NCBI RefSeq assembly: GCF_003076275.1
Contig: NZ_CP029064.1
Coordinates: forward strand, 3,762,001-3,826,000
Direction: 5' to 3'
Length of the DNA: 64,000 nucleotides
From: Microbulbifer sp. A4B17
GTDB taxonomy: Bacteria; Pseudomonadota; Gammaproteobacteria; Pseudomonadales; Cellvibrionaceae
A program made the position numbers and the translations under genes. How positions within the stretch are numbered: the stretch's first letter is position 1; each line of letters opens with the position of its first letter. Below are positions 49,420 to 57,372 of the stretch, piece after piece. A model generated the notes under the pieces. The model was not told the DNA's origin, searched no databases, and saw nothing but the letters and a program-made list of their open reading frames with translations.

Positions 49420-51447
49420 ATGACTGAGCTAGACGATACACTTGTCGAGCAATTACCAAGCGGTATACATGCTAATGACAGCAGTTACCCAATTTATGTA
49501 ATTATCGGTACGGGCCCTGTGGGCGTACGCTGCGCACAAAAACTGCTGGAATTCTGTGATGAAGCTCAAATTGTTATCTACGGAGCGGAAACAGAGACTC
49601 CCTACAACCGGGTTAAGCTCTCTCAATATTTATCAAGCCATGTAGAGCTGGAGGAACTTGATAATCCTATCCTCAGCCAAAGTGATCATCGGCTTGCCGA
49701 ATATATTGACCGCAAGATCATCTCTATTGATCGCTCACAAAAAACGGTTACCGATGCCGCTGGAAATATACAGCCCTACTCCAAGCTGATAATAGCGACT
49801 GGGTCAAATCCTATTATTCCAAAGATCCAGGGCGCGGATCTGCCGGGTGTTTATCCTTTTCGAAGCCTAAAAAATACCAACGATTTGCTCGACTTAAGGG
49901 AGCAAAATGCTGACATCTGTGTGGTCGGGGCTGGAGCCCTGGGACTTGAAGCAGCGACCGCATTAAAAACGCCTAAAAATAATGTCACCCTGCAATCCCG
50001 AGGCCACTTGTTGAGCGGCCTGTTAGGAGAGGAGGGAGAAGAGTTTCTCAAGTCCGCCCTTACTGCACTGGGCGTGGAATTAAAAATTTCGGATTCCCTT
50101 GTAGCTATTGAGGAGAGCGATAGCAAGCGCACACTCACTTTTGCCAGTGATGAAAAACTTTCCGTGGACGCCATCGTATTGTGTACGGGAATTCAGCCGG
50201 AAATTAGTCTGGCTGAACAATGTGGACTCGCTACTGAACGTGGGATCCTTGTCAATGAGTGGATGCAAACTTCTGACCCGGATGTTTATGCGGTAGGGGA
50301 GTGCGCTGAATTTGATCAAAAAGTTTACCAGTTGGTCCGACCAGGATACGAGCAAGCCGAGAGCTGCTGCTCGCATATTCAGCGAAATCACAGTGGAAAA
50401 TTTCAATCACAACCCTATTCCGGCAGTTACACCGATATCCAACTGAAAATTGCCCATATTCCCTGCGGAATTATGGGTGAAGTAGACCCGGAAAACCTCG
50501 ATCAGCAGGGGGGGGTAGAAAGCCACATTTATCGTAACCGCTTTAAAGGAATTTATAGGCGCTTATTTATCAAAGGCGAATATATCGTTGGAGCCATTTA
50601 TATTGGCAGCTGGAATGAAGCCAATGAACTGCGCCAAGCTGTAGCGCAGGAAGAAAAAATTTCTCTGCGCACACTCAAGCACTTTGAAAGCGAAGGACGG
50701 ATTTTTGCCAAAAAGTCCGGCAATAGCATTAAAGACTTCCCCGATAACTACCTGGTCTGTCAGTGCAACTCCGTCACCAAAGGTCAATTGTGCAAAGCAA
50801 TTTCCGCAGGCAAGCGCAATATAAATGAACTGCAGCAGGCAACAACTGCGGGATCGGTCTGCGGTAGTTGTCGACCTCTGATGGCAGAGCTTCTTGATGT
50901 GCCAGCGCCCAACCTGGTGATGCGGCACTCCAAGGGAATACTTATAACCTCTGTGCTGTCATTAATTTTAATTGCATTGGCTTTCCTAATGCCGCCAGCT
51001 CCAGTTTCACCTTCAGTACAAACTGCACCTTTTTGGGAAAAACTCTGGTACGACAATTTTTGGAAGCAGGTTACTGGCTATACCATTCTCGCCATGTGCC
51101 TCTTTACTGCCGCTCTCAGTATCAGGAAGCGCTGGAAGAAACTCAGCCTCGGCCATGTCGATCACTGGCGCTATGCACACAGTGTCACAGGCCTGATTGC
51201 CCTACTCACACTTGCCGTTCACTCGGGTTTCCGCCTAGGTGAAAACCTGAATTTAGCATTAATGCTGGTATTTCTGACTGCAACCGCAACCGGTTCGCTC
51301 GTCGGTGTTTTTATGGCGCGCAACCACCACTGGACCGACTTGAAACTTCGCGAACACCGAAAATGGTGGTCCCGAGTCCACTATGCCCTGCTCTGGGCCC
51401 TGCCAGTCCTCCTCGCCTACCATATTTTTGCGGTTTACTACTTCTAG
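49420..51447 (+). CDS. NirB-like FAD/BFD [2Fe-2S] oxidoreductase fused to a membrane domain
   Basis: A 675-residue fusion. Residues 25-300 form a NAD(P)H:FAD oxidoreductase like the N-terminus of NirB or rubredoxin reductases: G-T-G-P-V-G (30-35), P-Y-N-R-V-K-L-S (61-68), A-T-G-S (126-129), G-A-G-A-L-G (170-175) and V-Y-A-V-G-E-C (289-295). Residues 440-490 are a BFD-like [2Fe-2S] domain with Cys447, Cys449, Cys481 and Cys484. Five hydrophobic helices follow (about 508-524, 551-566, 588-602, 612-632, 652-672), with His582, His587, His601, His654 and His668 as possible haem b ligands. There is no nitrite-reductase sirohaem domain. It may pass NAD(P)H electrons into the membrane and on to the cytochrome encoded next, whose ATG directly abuts this stop codon. 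Confidence 0.85.
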   Translation: MTELDDTLVEQLPSGIHANDSSYPIYVIIGTGPVGVRCAQKLLEFCDEAQIVIYGAETETPYNRVKLSQYLSSHVELEELDNPILSQSDHRLAEYIDRKIISIDRSQKTVTDAAGNIQPYSKLIIATGSNPIIPKIQGADLPGVYPFRSLKNTNDLLDLREQNADICVVGAGALGLEAATALKTPKNNVTLQSRGHLLSGLLGEEGEEFLKSALTALGVELKISDSLVAIEESDSKRTLTFASDEKLSVDAIVLCTGIQPEISLAEQCGLATERGILVNEWMQTSDPDVYAVGECAEFDQKVYQLVRPGYEQAESCCSHIQRNHSGKFQSQPYSGSYTDIQLKIAHIPCGIMGEVDPENLDQQGGVESHIYRNRFKGIYRRLFIKGEYIVGAIYIGSWNEANELRQAVAQEEKISLRTLKHFESEGRIFAKKSGNSIKDFPDNYLVCQCNSVTKGQLCKAISAGKRNINELQQATTAGSVCGSCRPLMAELLDVPAPNLVMRHSKGILITSVLSLILIALAFLMPPAPVSPSVQTAPFWEKLWYDNFWKQVTGYTILAMCLFTAALSIRKRWKKLSLGHVDHWRYAHSVTGLIALLTLAVHSGFRLGENLNLALMLVFLTATATGSLVGVFMARNHHWTDLKLREHRKWWSRVHYALLWALPVLLAYHIFAVYYF

Positions 51448-52785
51448 ATGAAATCTTATCAATTTAAATTCTGGCATTACGGCGTATTGCTGACCCTGGT
51501 TATTGGCTCTGCAGTGGCATATAACCTTAACGTCGATGATAAATCTCTATTTATCAGTGGAGATGCCACTCACGGCCACCATCAAATTGAACTCGCTTGT
51601 ACCTCTTGTCACACCGATGGCTTTGGCGGTGAAGATGCCGTTCAACAAGCTTGCCTCAATTGCCATGCTGAGGAACTGGAGCTGGTCGACGACTCACATC
51701 CACGGCAAAAATTTTTAGACCCACGCAATGCAGTGCTTTTAGAAACACTGGATGCTCGCCTGTGCGTAAGTTGTCATACGGAGCACAAGCCACAAATAAC
51801 CGGGGAGATGGGCGTTACTTTGGCAGGTGATTTTTGCTTTCACTGCCACAGTGATATTGCCCAAGAACGCAGCAGCCATAAAGACCTGGGCTTTGAAACC
51901 TGTGCGAGTGCAGGCTGCCACAACTATCATGATAACGGTTCTCTCTATGAGGACTTCCTTATCGCTCATGTTGATCAACCTGACCTTTTGGAAACGGCAA
52001 ATCTCCCCGCACGCACAGCCGTTCAATCCTGGCTGAGTGAACACCCACAAACAACGCCGCTGCAAGTCAGTCATGCCGATATTGAAAAAGGAGACCATGC
52101 CGCCGAAATTGCTGCGGAATGGGCACAAAGCATTCATGCAAAAACGGATGTGAATTGCAGCAGTTGCCATGTCGATGGACAAATGCAATTCAGCAGTTTG
52201 GAAGTTGTGGAGCAGTGTGCAAGCTGTCATAGCGAGCAAAAAGAATCCTTCACAGGGGGGAAACACGGTATGCGCCTGTCCAATAAACTGGAGGAAGGAT
52301 TTATTCAGCAGGTCGGAGTTATCTCACCACAGCAGGCCCGCCTGCCTATGAATGCAAATGCTACTGAAGAATTGAGCTGTATCAGTTGTCATGGCCCACA
52401 TGAAGTTAATATGCAATTTGCTGCTGTTGAGGCCTGCCTGAGCTGCCACAATGATGAACACAGTCTCGCTTACAAGGAGTCCCCTCATTTCGATACCTGG
52501 AATTCAAACCCCGAAGGTGGAGTCAGCTGTGCCAGCTGTCATTTACCCCGGGAAACACATGGTGAGCAGATTGTGGTTAACCATAATCAGAACCACAACC
52601 TTCGCCCCAATGAAAAAATGATGCCAGTATGCCTGAGCTGTCATGGAGCCGAGTTTTCTCTTGCCGCGCTGGCTGACAAAAATCTAATTAATAGTAATTT
52701 CAAGCATAAACCCGTAGAGAAGCATAAAACCTTCGAGCTGATCCGCGAGCGTATTGCAAGGATTTCAAAAAGCAAAAACAAGTAA
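51448..52785 (+). CDS. Membrane-anchored decahaem-class multihaem cytochrome c
   Basis: A 445-residue protein with a single N-terminal membrane helix (about residues 11-27, no cleavage site) and a periplasmic domain holding ten CxxCH motifs starting at Cys51, 69, 106, 130, 237, 257, 311, 330, 361 and 395. One CX4CH motif at Cys152 could bind an eleventh haem if the maturation machinery accepts it. Many extra His residues could be distal ligands. The spacing resembles the cytochrome c3/NapC-NrfB-like multihaem families, but overall order is not one I recognise. The start codon follows the previous stop without a gap. Expected role: electron relay from the flavoprotein to periplasmic or outer-membrane acceptors. 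Confidence 0.88.
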   Translation: MKSYQFKFWHYGVLLTLVIGSAVAYNLNVDDKSLFISGDATHGHHQIELACTSCHTDGFGGEDAVQQACLNCHAEELELVDDSHPRQKFLDPRNAVLLETLDARLCVSCHTEHKPQITGEMGVTLAGDFCFHCHSDIAQERSSHKDLGFETCASAGCHNYHDNGSLYEDFLIAHVDQPDLLETANLPARTAVQSWLSEHPQTTPLQVSHADIEKGDHAAEIAAEWAQSIHAKTDVNCSSCHVDGQMQFSSLEVVEQCASCHSEQKESFTGGKHGMRLSNKLEEGFIQQVGVISPQQARLPMNANATEELSCISCHGPHEVNMQFAAVEACLSCHNDEHSLAYKESPHFDTWNSNPEGGVSCASCHLPRETHGEQIVVNHNQNHNLRPNEKMMPVCLSCHGAEFSLAALADKNLINSNFKHKPVEKHKTFELIRERIARISKSKNK

Positions 52786-52812
52786 AATCAATCCCAATAG
52801 GAGGGGAATAAT

Positions 52813-53361
52813 ATGCGTATTGCCGCTTGTATTATCGCTGGACTAGCCCTGCTCACAGGCTGTGAAAAAAACCAGGGAATTGCACCAGAGCGAATGGCGG
52901 ATGCCATCTTTGCTGTGATCGAGGCTGACAGGGCCAACTACACCAACAAAGTTGTAAACCGCCTGCAGAATGAGGAAAAAATTCTCGACGCGGATGAACA
53001 CTGGCAGGACAAGAAATTATTGCCACTCCCCGCACAGATGATGCGCATGGGTGCTGAGCGTGTTGCCGAAAAAGAGTCAGGGTTTAACTATGCCCTGCTC
53101 TCCCTGTGGCCGATCAACAAGCAAAACAAGCCGCGTACTGAAATGGAAAAAGAGGGTTTGCAGTACGTAATCGACAACCCGGGCAAGAATTTTTACGGCC
53201 GCGAAAAGCTGGGTGATACCGAATACTTCACTGCAGTCTATGCAGATGTAGGTGTATCTCCTGCGTGTGTTAGCTGCCACAATGACCACGTAGACAGCCC
53301 GCGCACCGATTTTGAGCTGGGCCATACGATGGGCGGTGTTGTTATTCGAATCCCACTCTGA
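52813..53361 (+). CDS. Tll0287-like (DUF3365) one-haem lipoprotein
   Basis: A 182-residue lipoprotein (lipobox L-L-T-G-C, Cys17) with a DUF3365/Tll0287-like domain. Members bind one c-type haem in a PAS-like fold and are proposed redox or gas sensors. The haem site is C-V-S-C-H at residues 152-156 near the C-terminus. A strong AGGAGGGG ribosome site precedes ATG 52813, 27 bases after the cytochrome gene, so all three genes form one operon. It could be the sensor, or a small electron carrier, of this chain; sequence cannot tell which. Confidence 0.82.
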   Translation: MRIAACIIAGLALLTGCEKNQGIAPERMADAIFAVIEADRANYTNKVVNRLQNEEKILDADEHWQDKKLLPLPAQMMRMGAERVAEKESGFNYALLSLWPINKQNKPRTEMEKEGLQYVIDNPGKNFYGREKLGDTEYFTAVYADVGVSPACVSCHNDHVDSPRTDFELGHTMGGVVIRIPL

Positions 53362-53691
53362 TCAATTACTACTGTCGCCCGACTTTTTGGTCGGGCAATG
53401 GTCGGTTGAAGTAGCCAAGGGGTGAGTAGACGTACCCATAAGAGTGGCGGCCGAATTCATTTCGACCGCTCCCTCTTTTAAGCTGACTGGCTCTACTCCC
53501 GCTACTACCTCGCTGAAATCATTCAGACCAGTGGTTACCCGCTGTGGGCCTATTTCCGGGTCAGTCCAGTCTCCATTACGGCCCGCTTTTTCTTGGGCTT
53601 TGCTCCGCAAAGCACACCTAGGCATATCTATATTAATGTCAAGTAGTCAGAGACCAAACTGGCCTAAATCAGCTAAATACTTACCCTGAAG
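53362..53691. other. Spacer with overlapping short frames
   Basis: About 330 bases after the cytochrome operon. A stem GCCCGAC (53377-53383)/GTCGGGC (53390-53396) with a TTTTTG loop may be a weak terminator. Both strands hold 80-odd-residue frames that overlap each other and match nothing I know, so no gene is called. Confidence 0.4.
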
Positions 53692-53901
53692 TCAGCGCAG
53701 TGGATCGATAAGTTTCTCTAATCCCTCAACCTTTATCTCCAAAGCCAGTGTCATCAGCTGCCCCAAGCGCCCCTCGGGAAACCCCTTCTTTGCGAACCAA
53801 AGCAGGTACTCCTCGGGTAAATCTATTAAGACTCGACCTGCGTATTTCCCAAACGGCATTTTAAGACGGGCCAGTTCCACTAAGTCCTGTTTTTCGAACA
53901 C
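53692..53901 (-). CDS. DUF3820-family small protein
   Basis: A 69-residue protein of the DUF3820 family, with the signature M-P-F-G-K-Y-A-G-R-V-L-I-D-L-P-E-E-Y-L near the N-terminus and a helical tail. It starts at GTG 53901, with AGGTG about nine bases upstream. The fold is thought to be nucleic-acid related in some annotations, and in Pseudomonas a homolog is labelled a quorum-sensing-regulated virulence factor; neither role can be shown from sequence. Confidence 0.8.
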   Translation of the reverse strand: MFEKQDLVELARLKMPFGKYAGRVLIDLPEEYLLWFAKKGFPEGRLGQLMTLALEIKVEGLEKLIDPLR

Positions 53902-54047
53902 TCAACAATCACCTAAATATCAGTAAAAAAAGGGAATGAAACCCCAACTTGGATTTGTTACCCGTGACAGCGGACTCTACACTGGCACCGAAATTGTTCG
54001 GCCTGTGCCGATCTCTTATACCTCAACCTTAAGTAACAGAGGTGCCT

Positions 54048-54317
54048 ATGCGTATCAAAGCTATCAAGTATCTCAGCTTGGCCGCGGTATTGACCGCAAG
54101 CCTCGGAGGTACGGGCTGTGCCAATATGAGTGATACGGACCGCCGGATTGGCACCGGTGTCGGTATCGGTGCTGTGACAGGTGCCTTGATTAGTGGCGGA
54201 CGCCCCGGCGGTACTGCTGCAGGTGCCGTTATTGGTGCCGGTGCAGGATATCTCTACGACAGGGAGAGAAAACGCAGAGATTATTATCGCTATCGCGGCC
54301 GCTACTATCGTTATTAA
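54048..54317 (+). CDS. Glycine-zipper lipoprotein
   Basis: An 89-residue lipoprotein with the lipobox G-T-G-C at Cys24, followed by a glycine-zipper membrane hairpin (G-x-G-x-G-I-G-A-V-T-G-A-L-I-S-G and G-A-V-I-G-A-G-A-G-Y) and a basic Tyr/Arg-rich tail. This is the common osmotically inducible, SlyB/YMGG-like envelope lipoprotein pattern. Start at ATG 54048 with AGAGG five bases upstream rather than the GTG two codons earlier. Role beyond envelope integrity cannot be read. Confidence 0.8.
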   Translation: MRIKAIKYLSLAAVLTASLGGTGCANMSDTDRRIGTGVGIGAVTGALISGGRPGGTAAGAVIGAGAGYLYDRERKRRDYYRYRGRYYRY

Positions 54318-54346
54318 TTTGCGGTTTCTATTTAGAAGCCAATAAA

Positions 54347-54386
54347 AATGGTGCGAGTGTGATTCTATCTCCACACTCGCACCATT
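54347..54386 (-). terminator. Long hairpin terminator between convergent genes
   Basis: AATGGTGCGAGTGT (54347-54360) pairs with ACACTCGCACCATT (54373-54386), 14 perfect pairs around a 12-base loop. On the minus strand it is followed by TTTTTATT, so it fits a terminator for the 54441-55834 genes; it may also stop the lipoprotein transcript. Confidence 0.8.
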
Positions 54387-54440
54387 AAATTAATCAGGGG
54401 AACCAAACTCGAGGGCAGTTAACTTATCGGGAGATAAAAA

Positions 54441-54626
54441 TTACAGGAGCTTCGTTTTGGTCTTACCACAGCGTGCACAGCGATATTCAGTCACCAACTT
54501 TCCCTGCCTTACGTCAAACTTGCGCTCAGTAACCACTTTCCATTTGTGAAAGCCTTCCCTGCACAGGGTGCTGCCTTTATGCTTTTGCCAGGTGGTTTTT
54601 CTTTTGAAAGGAATAACATCTCCCAT
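54441..54626 (-). CDS. Small zinc-ribbon-like protein
   Basis: A 61-residue basic protein beginning M-G-D-V-I-P-F-K-R-K. Cys/His positions (a Cys and His in C-R-E-G-F-H-K-W, and C-A-R-C-G-K-T) suggest one metal-binding ribbon. Its ATG overlaps the upstream flavoprotein stop by one base (TAATG), with GGAGG upstream. The frame open to 54668 lies inside the upstream gene and is not needed. Function unknown. Confidence 0.7.
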   Translation of the reverse strand: MGDVIPFKRKTTWQKHKGSTLCREGFHKWKVVTERKFDVRQGKLVTEYRCARCGKTKTKLL

Positions 54627-55834
54627 TAAGCCACCTCCCCTGCGGCATGTCCCGAAGCCCAGGCCCACTGAAAATTAAATCCGCCGAGCCAGCCGGTTAC
54701 ATCAAGAACCTCACCGACAAAATAAAGCCCTCGCTGGGTTTTACATTCCATAGTTCGAGAAGAAACCTGTGCTGTATCGACCCCGCCTAAAGTCACCTCC
54801 GCAGTACGATACCCTTCAGTGCCCGCCGGCGTTAACTTCCAGTGTTGTAATTTATCACCAGCTTGCCGCAATTCAATCTCCCCAAACTGCTTTAGGGGAC
54901 GACTGCTGATTTGTGCCCGCTGCAAGAAAAACTGTACCAGCTTTTTACTCCAAATCTCAGCTAAAACGCTGTGCAAGTGGCTATCTGGACTCTGTTGTCG
55001 ACGTAACTGTAACCACTCCGCCAGATTTTCTTCCGGGGCTAAGTCAAATTTTACAGTTTGCCCCTCACGCCAGTGGCTGGAGATTTGCAAAACAGCAGGA
55101 CCACTCAATCCCCGGTGTGTAAACAGCATCTGCTCGTGAAAACTACCTTCAGCGCAAGAAGCTGTCACCGAAAGAGAGGTACCAGGCAGAGTGTTCTGGC
55201 GCTCCAATTGCCGTTTATTCTGGGTAAACGGCACCAGTGCTGCTCGAGTAGGAACAATATCCAGCCCAAACTGACGAGCAACCTCGTAGCCATATCCACT
55301 CGCCCCCATAGTTGGGATAGAGAGGCCACCAGTTGCCACAACCAGGGACTCACAGGTAACCGCGCCCATGTTGGTTTCGACCCGATACCCCTGCCCCAGA
55401 GCTTTAACTTGAGCAATGCTGCAGCGAGTGCGAACCTGCGCCTTAGCTACACGGCACTCCGCTAAAAGTAAGTCGACAATATCTCTTGATTTATTATCGC
55501 AAAACAGCTGGCCGAGGGTTTTCTCGTGATAGGCAATCCCATGTTTCTCAATCAGTGCTATAAAGTCCCACTGACTGTAGCGAGCCAGAGCAGACTTACA
55601 AAAATGGGGATTATTACTGTAGAAATTCTCTGCACTGGTATAGAGATTGGTGAAATTACAGCGGCCACCACCGGACATCAGAATTTTTTTCCCAACCTTA
55701 TTGGCGTGATCCAGTACCAGCACGCTGCGCCCGCGCTGGCCCGCTGTAGCTGCGCACATCAGTCCCGCTGCCCCAGCGCCAATGACCAATACATCGACGC
55801 TGTCAGGTAGCTGACTGTTAGAAACCTCTAACAT
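54626..55834 (-). CDS. BaiN/YhiN (HI0933-like) FAD-dependent oxidoreductase
   Basis: A 402-residue flavoprotein of the HI0933/YhiN family, sometimes annotated BaiN. The N-terminal FAD motif is G-A-G-A-A-G-L-M-C-A; the family hallmark S-G-G-G-R-C-N-F-T-N follows near residue 55. G-G-L-S-I-P-T-M-G-A-S-G-Y-G lies mid-protein and G-E-V-L-D-V-T-G-W-L-G-G-F-N-F-Q-W-A-W near the end. The reaction is unproven for most members. Start set at ATG 55834, ten codons inside the longest frame, where similarity begins; the ribosome site is weak. It overlaps the small zinc-ribbon gene and forms a two-gene unit. Confidence 0.88.
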   Translation of the reverse strand: MLEVSNSQLPDSVDVLVIGAGAAGLMCAATAGQRGRSVLVLDHANKVGKKILMSGGGRCNFTNLYTSAENFYSNNPHFCKSALARYSQWDFIALIEKHGIAYHEKTLGQLFCDNKSRDIVDLLLAECRVAKAQVRTRCSIAQVKALGQGYRVETNMGAVTCESLVVATGGLSIPTMGASGYGYEVARQFGLDIVPTRAALVPFTQNKRQLERQNTLPGTSLSVTASCAEGSFHEQMLFTHRGLSGPAVLQISSHWREGQTVKFDLAPEENLAEWLQLRRQQSPDSHLHSVLAEIWSKKLVQFFLQRAQISSRPLKQFGEIELRQAGDKLQHWKLTPAGTEGYRTAEVTLGGVDTAQVSSRTMECKTQRGLYFVGEVLDVTGWLGGFNFQWAWASGHAAGEVA

Positions 55835-55867
55835 AGATAGGAAACAGTACCGCAGTGAGATCAATGA

Positions 55868-56437
55868 TCAGGTGCGGGGCAGGGTTACGCCGCGCTGCCC
55901 CTGGTATTTGCCGCCGCGATCGGCATAGGACACATCACAGATTTCATCGGACTCGAAGAACAGCATCTGCGCCACACCCTCGTTGGCATAGATCTTTGCC
56001 GGCAGGTTAGTGGTATTAGAGAACTCCAAAGTCACATGTCCTTCCCACTCCGGTTCCAGTGGCGTTACGTTGACGATAATACCGCAACGGGCATAGGTGG
56101 ATTTGCCCAGGCAAACCGTCAACACAGAGCGCGGAATGCGGAAATACTCCACTGTGCGCGCCAAGGCAAAGGAGTTTGGCGGGATAATACAGTAGTCGCC
56201 CTCTACATCCACAAAGCTGTTTTCGTCGAAGGTTTTCGGGTCAACCGTGGCAGAGTGTACGTTGGTAAAGATTTTAAATTCACGGGCACAACGAACGTCG
56301 TAACCATAGCTGGAGGTGCCATAGGAGATGAGCCGATCGCCATTCTCGCTATGACGCACCTGGCCTGCCTCAAAAGGCTCAATCATGCCGTTCTGCTCGG
56401 CCATGCGGCGAATCCACTTATCGGACTTGATACTCAC
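55868..56437 (-). CDS. dcd: dCTP deaminase
   Basis: A 189-residue enzyme that deaminates dCTP to dUTP in dTMP supply. The N-terminal [11 protein letters not shown] motif, R-x-S-S-Y-G-Y-D-like nucleotide site (here S-S-Y-G-Y-D-V-R), K-S-T-Y-A-R and [13 protein letters not shown] with the catalytic Glu are all present. Length is typical (188-193). It lies upstream of the flavoprotein gene on the same strand with a 33-base gap. Confidence 0.96.
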   Translation of the reverse strand: MSIKSDKWIRRMAEQNGMIEPFEAGQVRHSENGDRLISYGTSSYGYDVRCAREFKIFTNVHSATVDPKTFDENSFVDVEGDYCIIPPNSFALARTVEYFRIPRSVLTVCLGKSTYARCGIIVNVTPLEPEWEGHVTLEFSNTTNLPAKIYANEGVAQMLFFESDEICDVSYADRGGKYQGQRGVTLPRT

Positions 56438-56556
56438 TCCGTCCCCCCTGAATAAATTAAAAAGCGCTCAATAAAAGAGGCGGAATCATAGCGGGTTTGG
56501 GCTGTACAAAAAAGTGCCAATGCAATGATTTCTCACTTGTTGCCATTGAATGAATA

Positions 56557-56593
56557 CTGTATAAATAAACAGTATAACTGTATACACATACAG
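56557..56593 (+). promoter_or_regulatory. Tandem LexA (SOS) boxes
   Basis: Two perfect CTGT-N8-ACAG operators lie at 56557-56572 and 56578-56593, 21 bases apart centre to centre, so on the same helix face. They end 14 bases before the imuA start and would repress imuA-imuB-dnaE2 until RecA-stimulated LexA cleavage. Confidence 0.92.
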
Positions 56594-56607
56594 ATTTAGC
56601 CGGAGAT

Positions 56608-57351
56608 ATGGGCCAGCTAGGGTCAAAAATGAGTGGTGAAATCGTGGGCAGCGTAGAAAACCTTATAGAAAACAAACAGTTAGATAGTCATTCAAAAAAG
56701 CAGAAACTGGCACAGCTACTCGCCAGGGCCGATATCTGGCAGGCAGCCAATGAGCCCCGGCGGCGGCGGACCGGTATCTCCAGCGGCTCCTCCAGTCTCG
56801 ATGCACTGCTAACAGCCCACGGCTGGCCACGAGGAGCCACAACAGAACTACTGCTCGATCAGACCGGTATTGGTGAACTCACCCTGTTACTTCCAGCAAT
56901 GGCAGATCTCACCCAGCGTGGTCATATGGTGATACTGGTCAACCCACCTCATATCCCCTATGCGCCATCGCTGGCCAACAGTGGCGTCTGCCTGGAAAAC
57001 CTGCTGATCCTGCATCCTCGTGGCCCCAAAGATACACTTTGGGCAATAGAGCAGTCTCTGCAATCCGGAAGCTGCGGTGCCCTGCTCAGCTGGCAAGGGC
57101 GGCAGTCACTGGGGCACAAAGACCTTCGCCGTTTGCAACTCGCTGCCCGCAATGGAGACTGCCTGCATTTCCACTTCCGCCCGCAGAGTGAATCAGCGAC
57201 CCCCTCGCCGGCAAGCCTTCGCCTACAGCTCAAGCCTGGAGAGGGGCGGCTCGCACTAAAGCTATTGAAACAATTGGGCGGAACCTCTGGCCAACACCTG
57301 TACCTGGCAAGAGCAGCAAAACTGATCCGCCGCGACCGGCCGCTGCACTAA
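56608..57351 (+). CDS. imuA: Translesion synthesis accessory protein ImuA
   Basis: A 247-residue RecA-like/SulA-related protein of the mutasome. It has R-R-R-T-G-I-S-S-G-S-S-S-L-D-A-L-L near residue 50 and a G-W-P-R-G-A-T-T-E-L-L motif in the place of a Walker A region, then L-L-L-P-A-M and V-I-L-V-N-P-P strands, as in ImuA proteins. ATG 56608 has GGAG very close; ATG 56629 with AGGG six bases upstream is a good alternative start. First gene of the LexA-controlled operon; imuB follows after 21 bases. Confidence 0.88.
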   Translation: MGQLGSKMSGEIVGSVENLIENKQLDSHSKKQKLAQLLARADIWQAANEPRRRRTGISSGSSSLDALLTAHGWPRGATTELLLDQTGIGELTLLLPAMADLTQRGHMVILVNPPHIPYAPSLANSGVCLENLLILHPRGPKDTLWAIEQSLQSGSCGALLSWQGRQSLGHKDLRRLQLAARNGDCLHFHFRPQSESATPSPASLRLQLKPGEGRLALKLLKQLGGTSGQHLYLARAAKLIRRDRPLH

Positions 57352-57372
57352 ACAGTTTCAAGGGATAACATC

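Noticed and set aside
53362-53689. Overlapping 80-87-residue frames on both strands
   Set aside because: No recognised family, no good ribosome site, and the two frames exclude each other; left as unannotated spacer.
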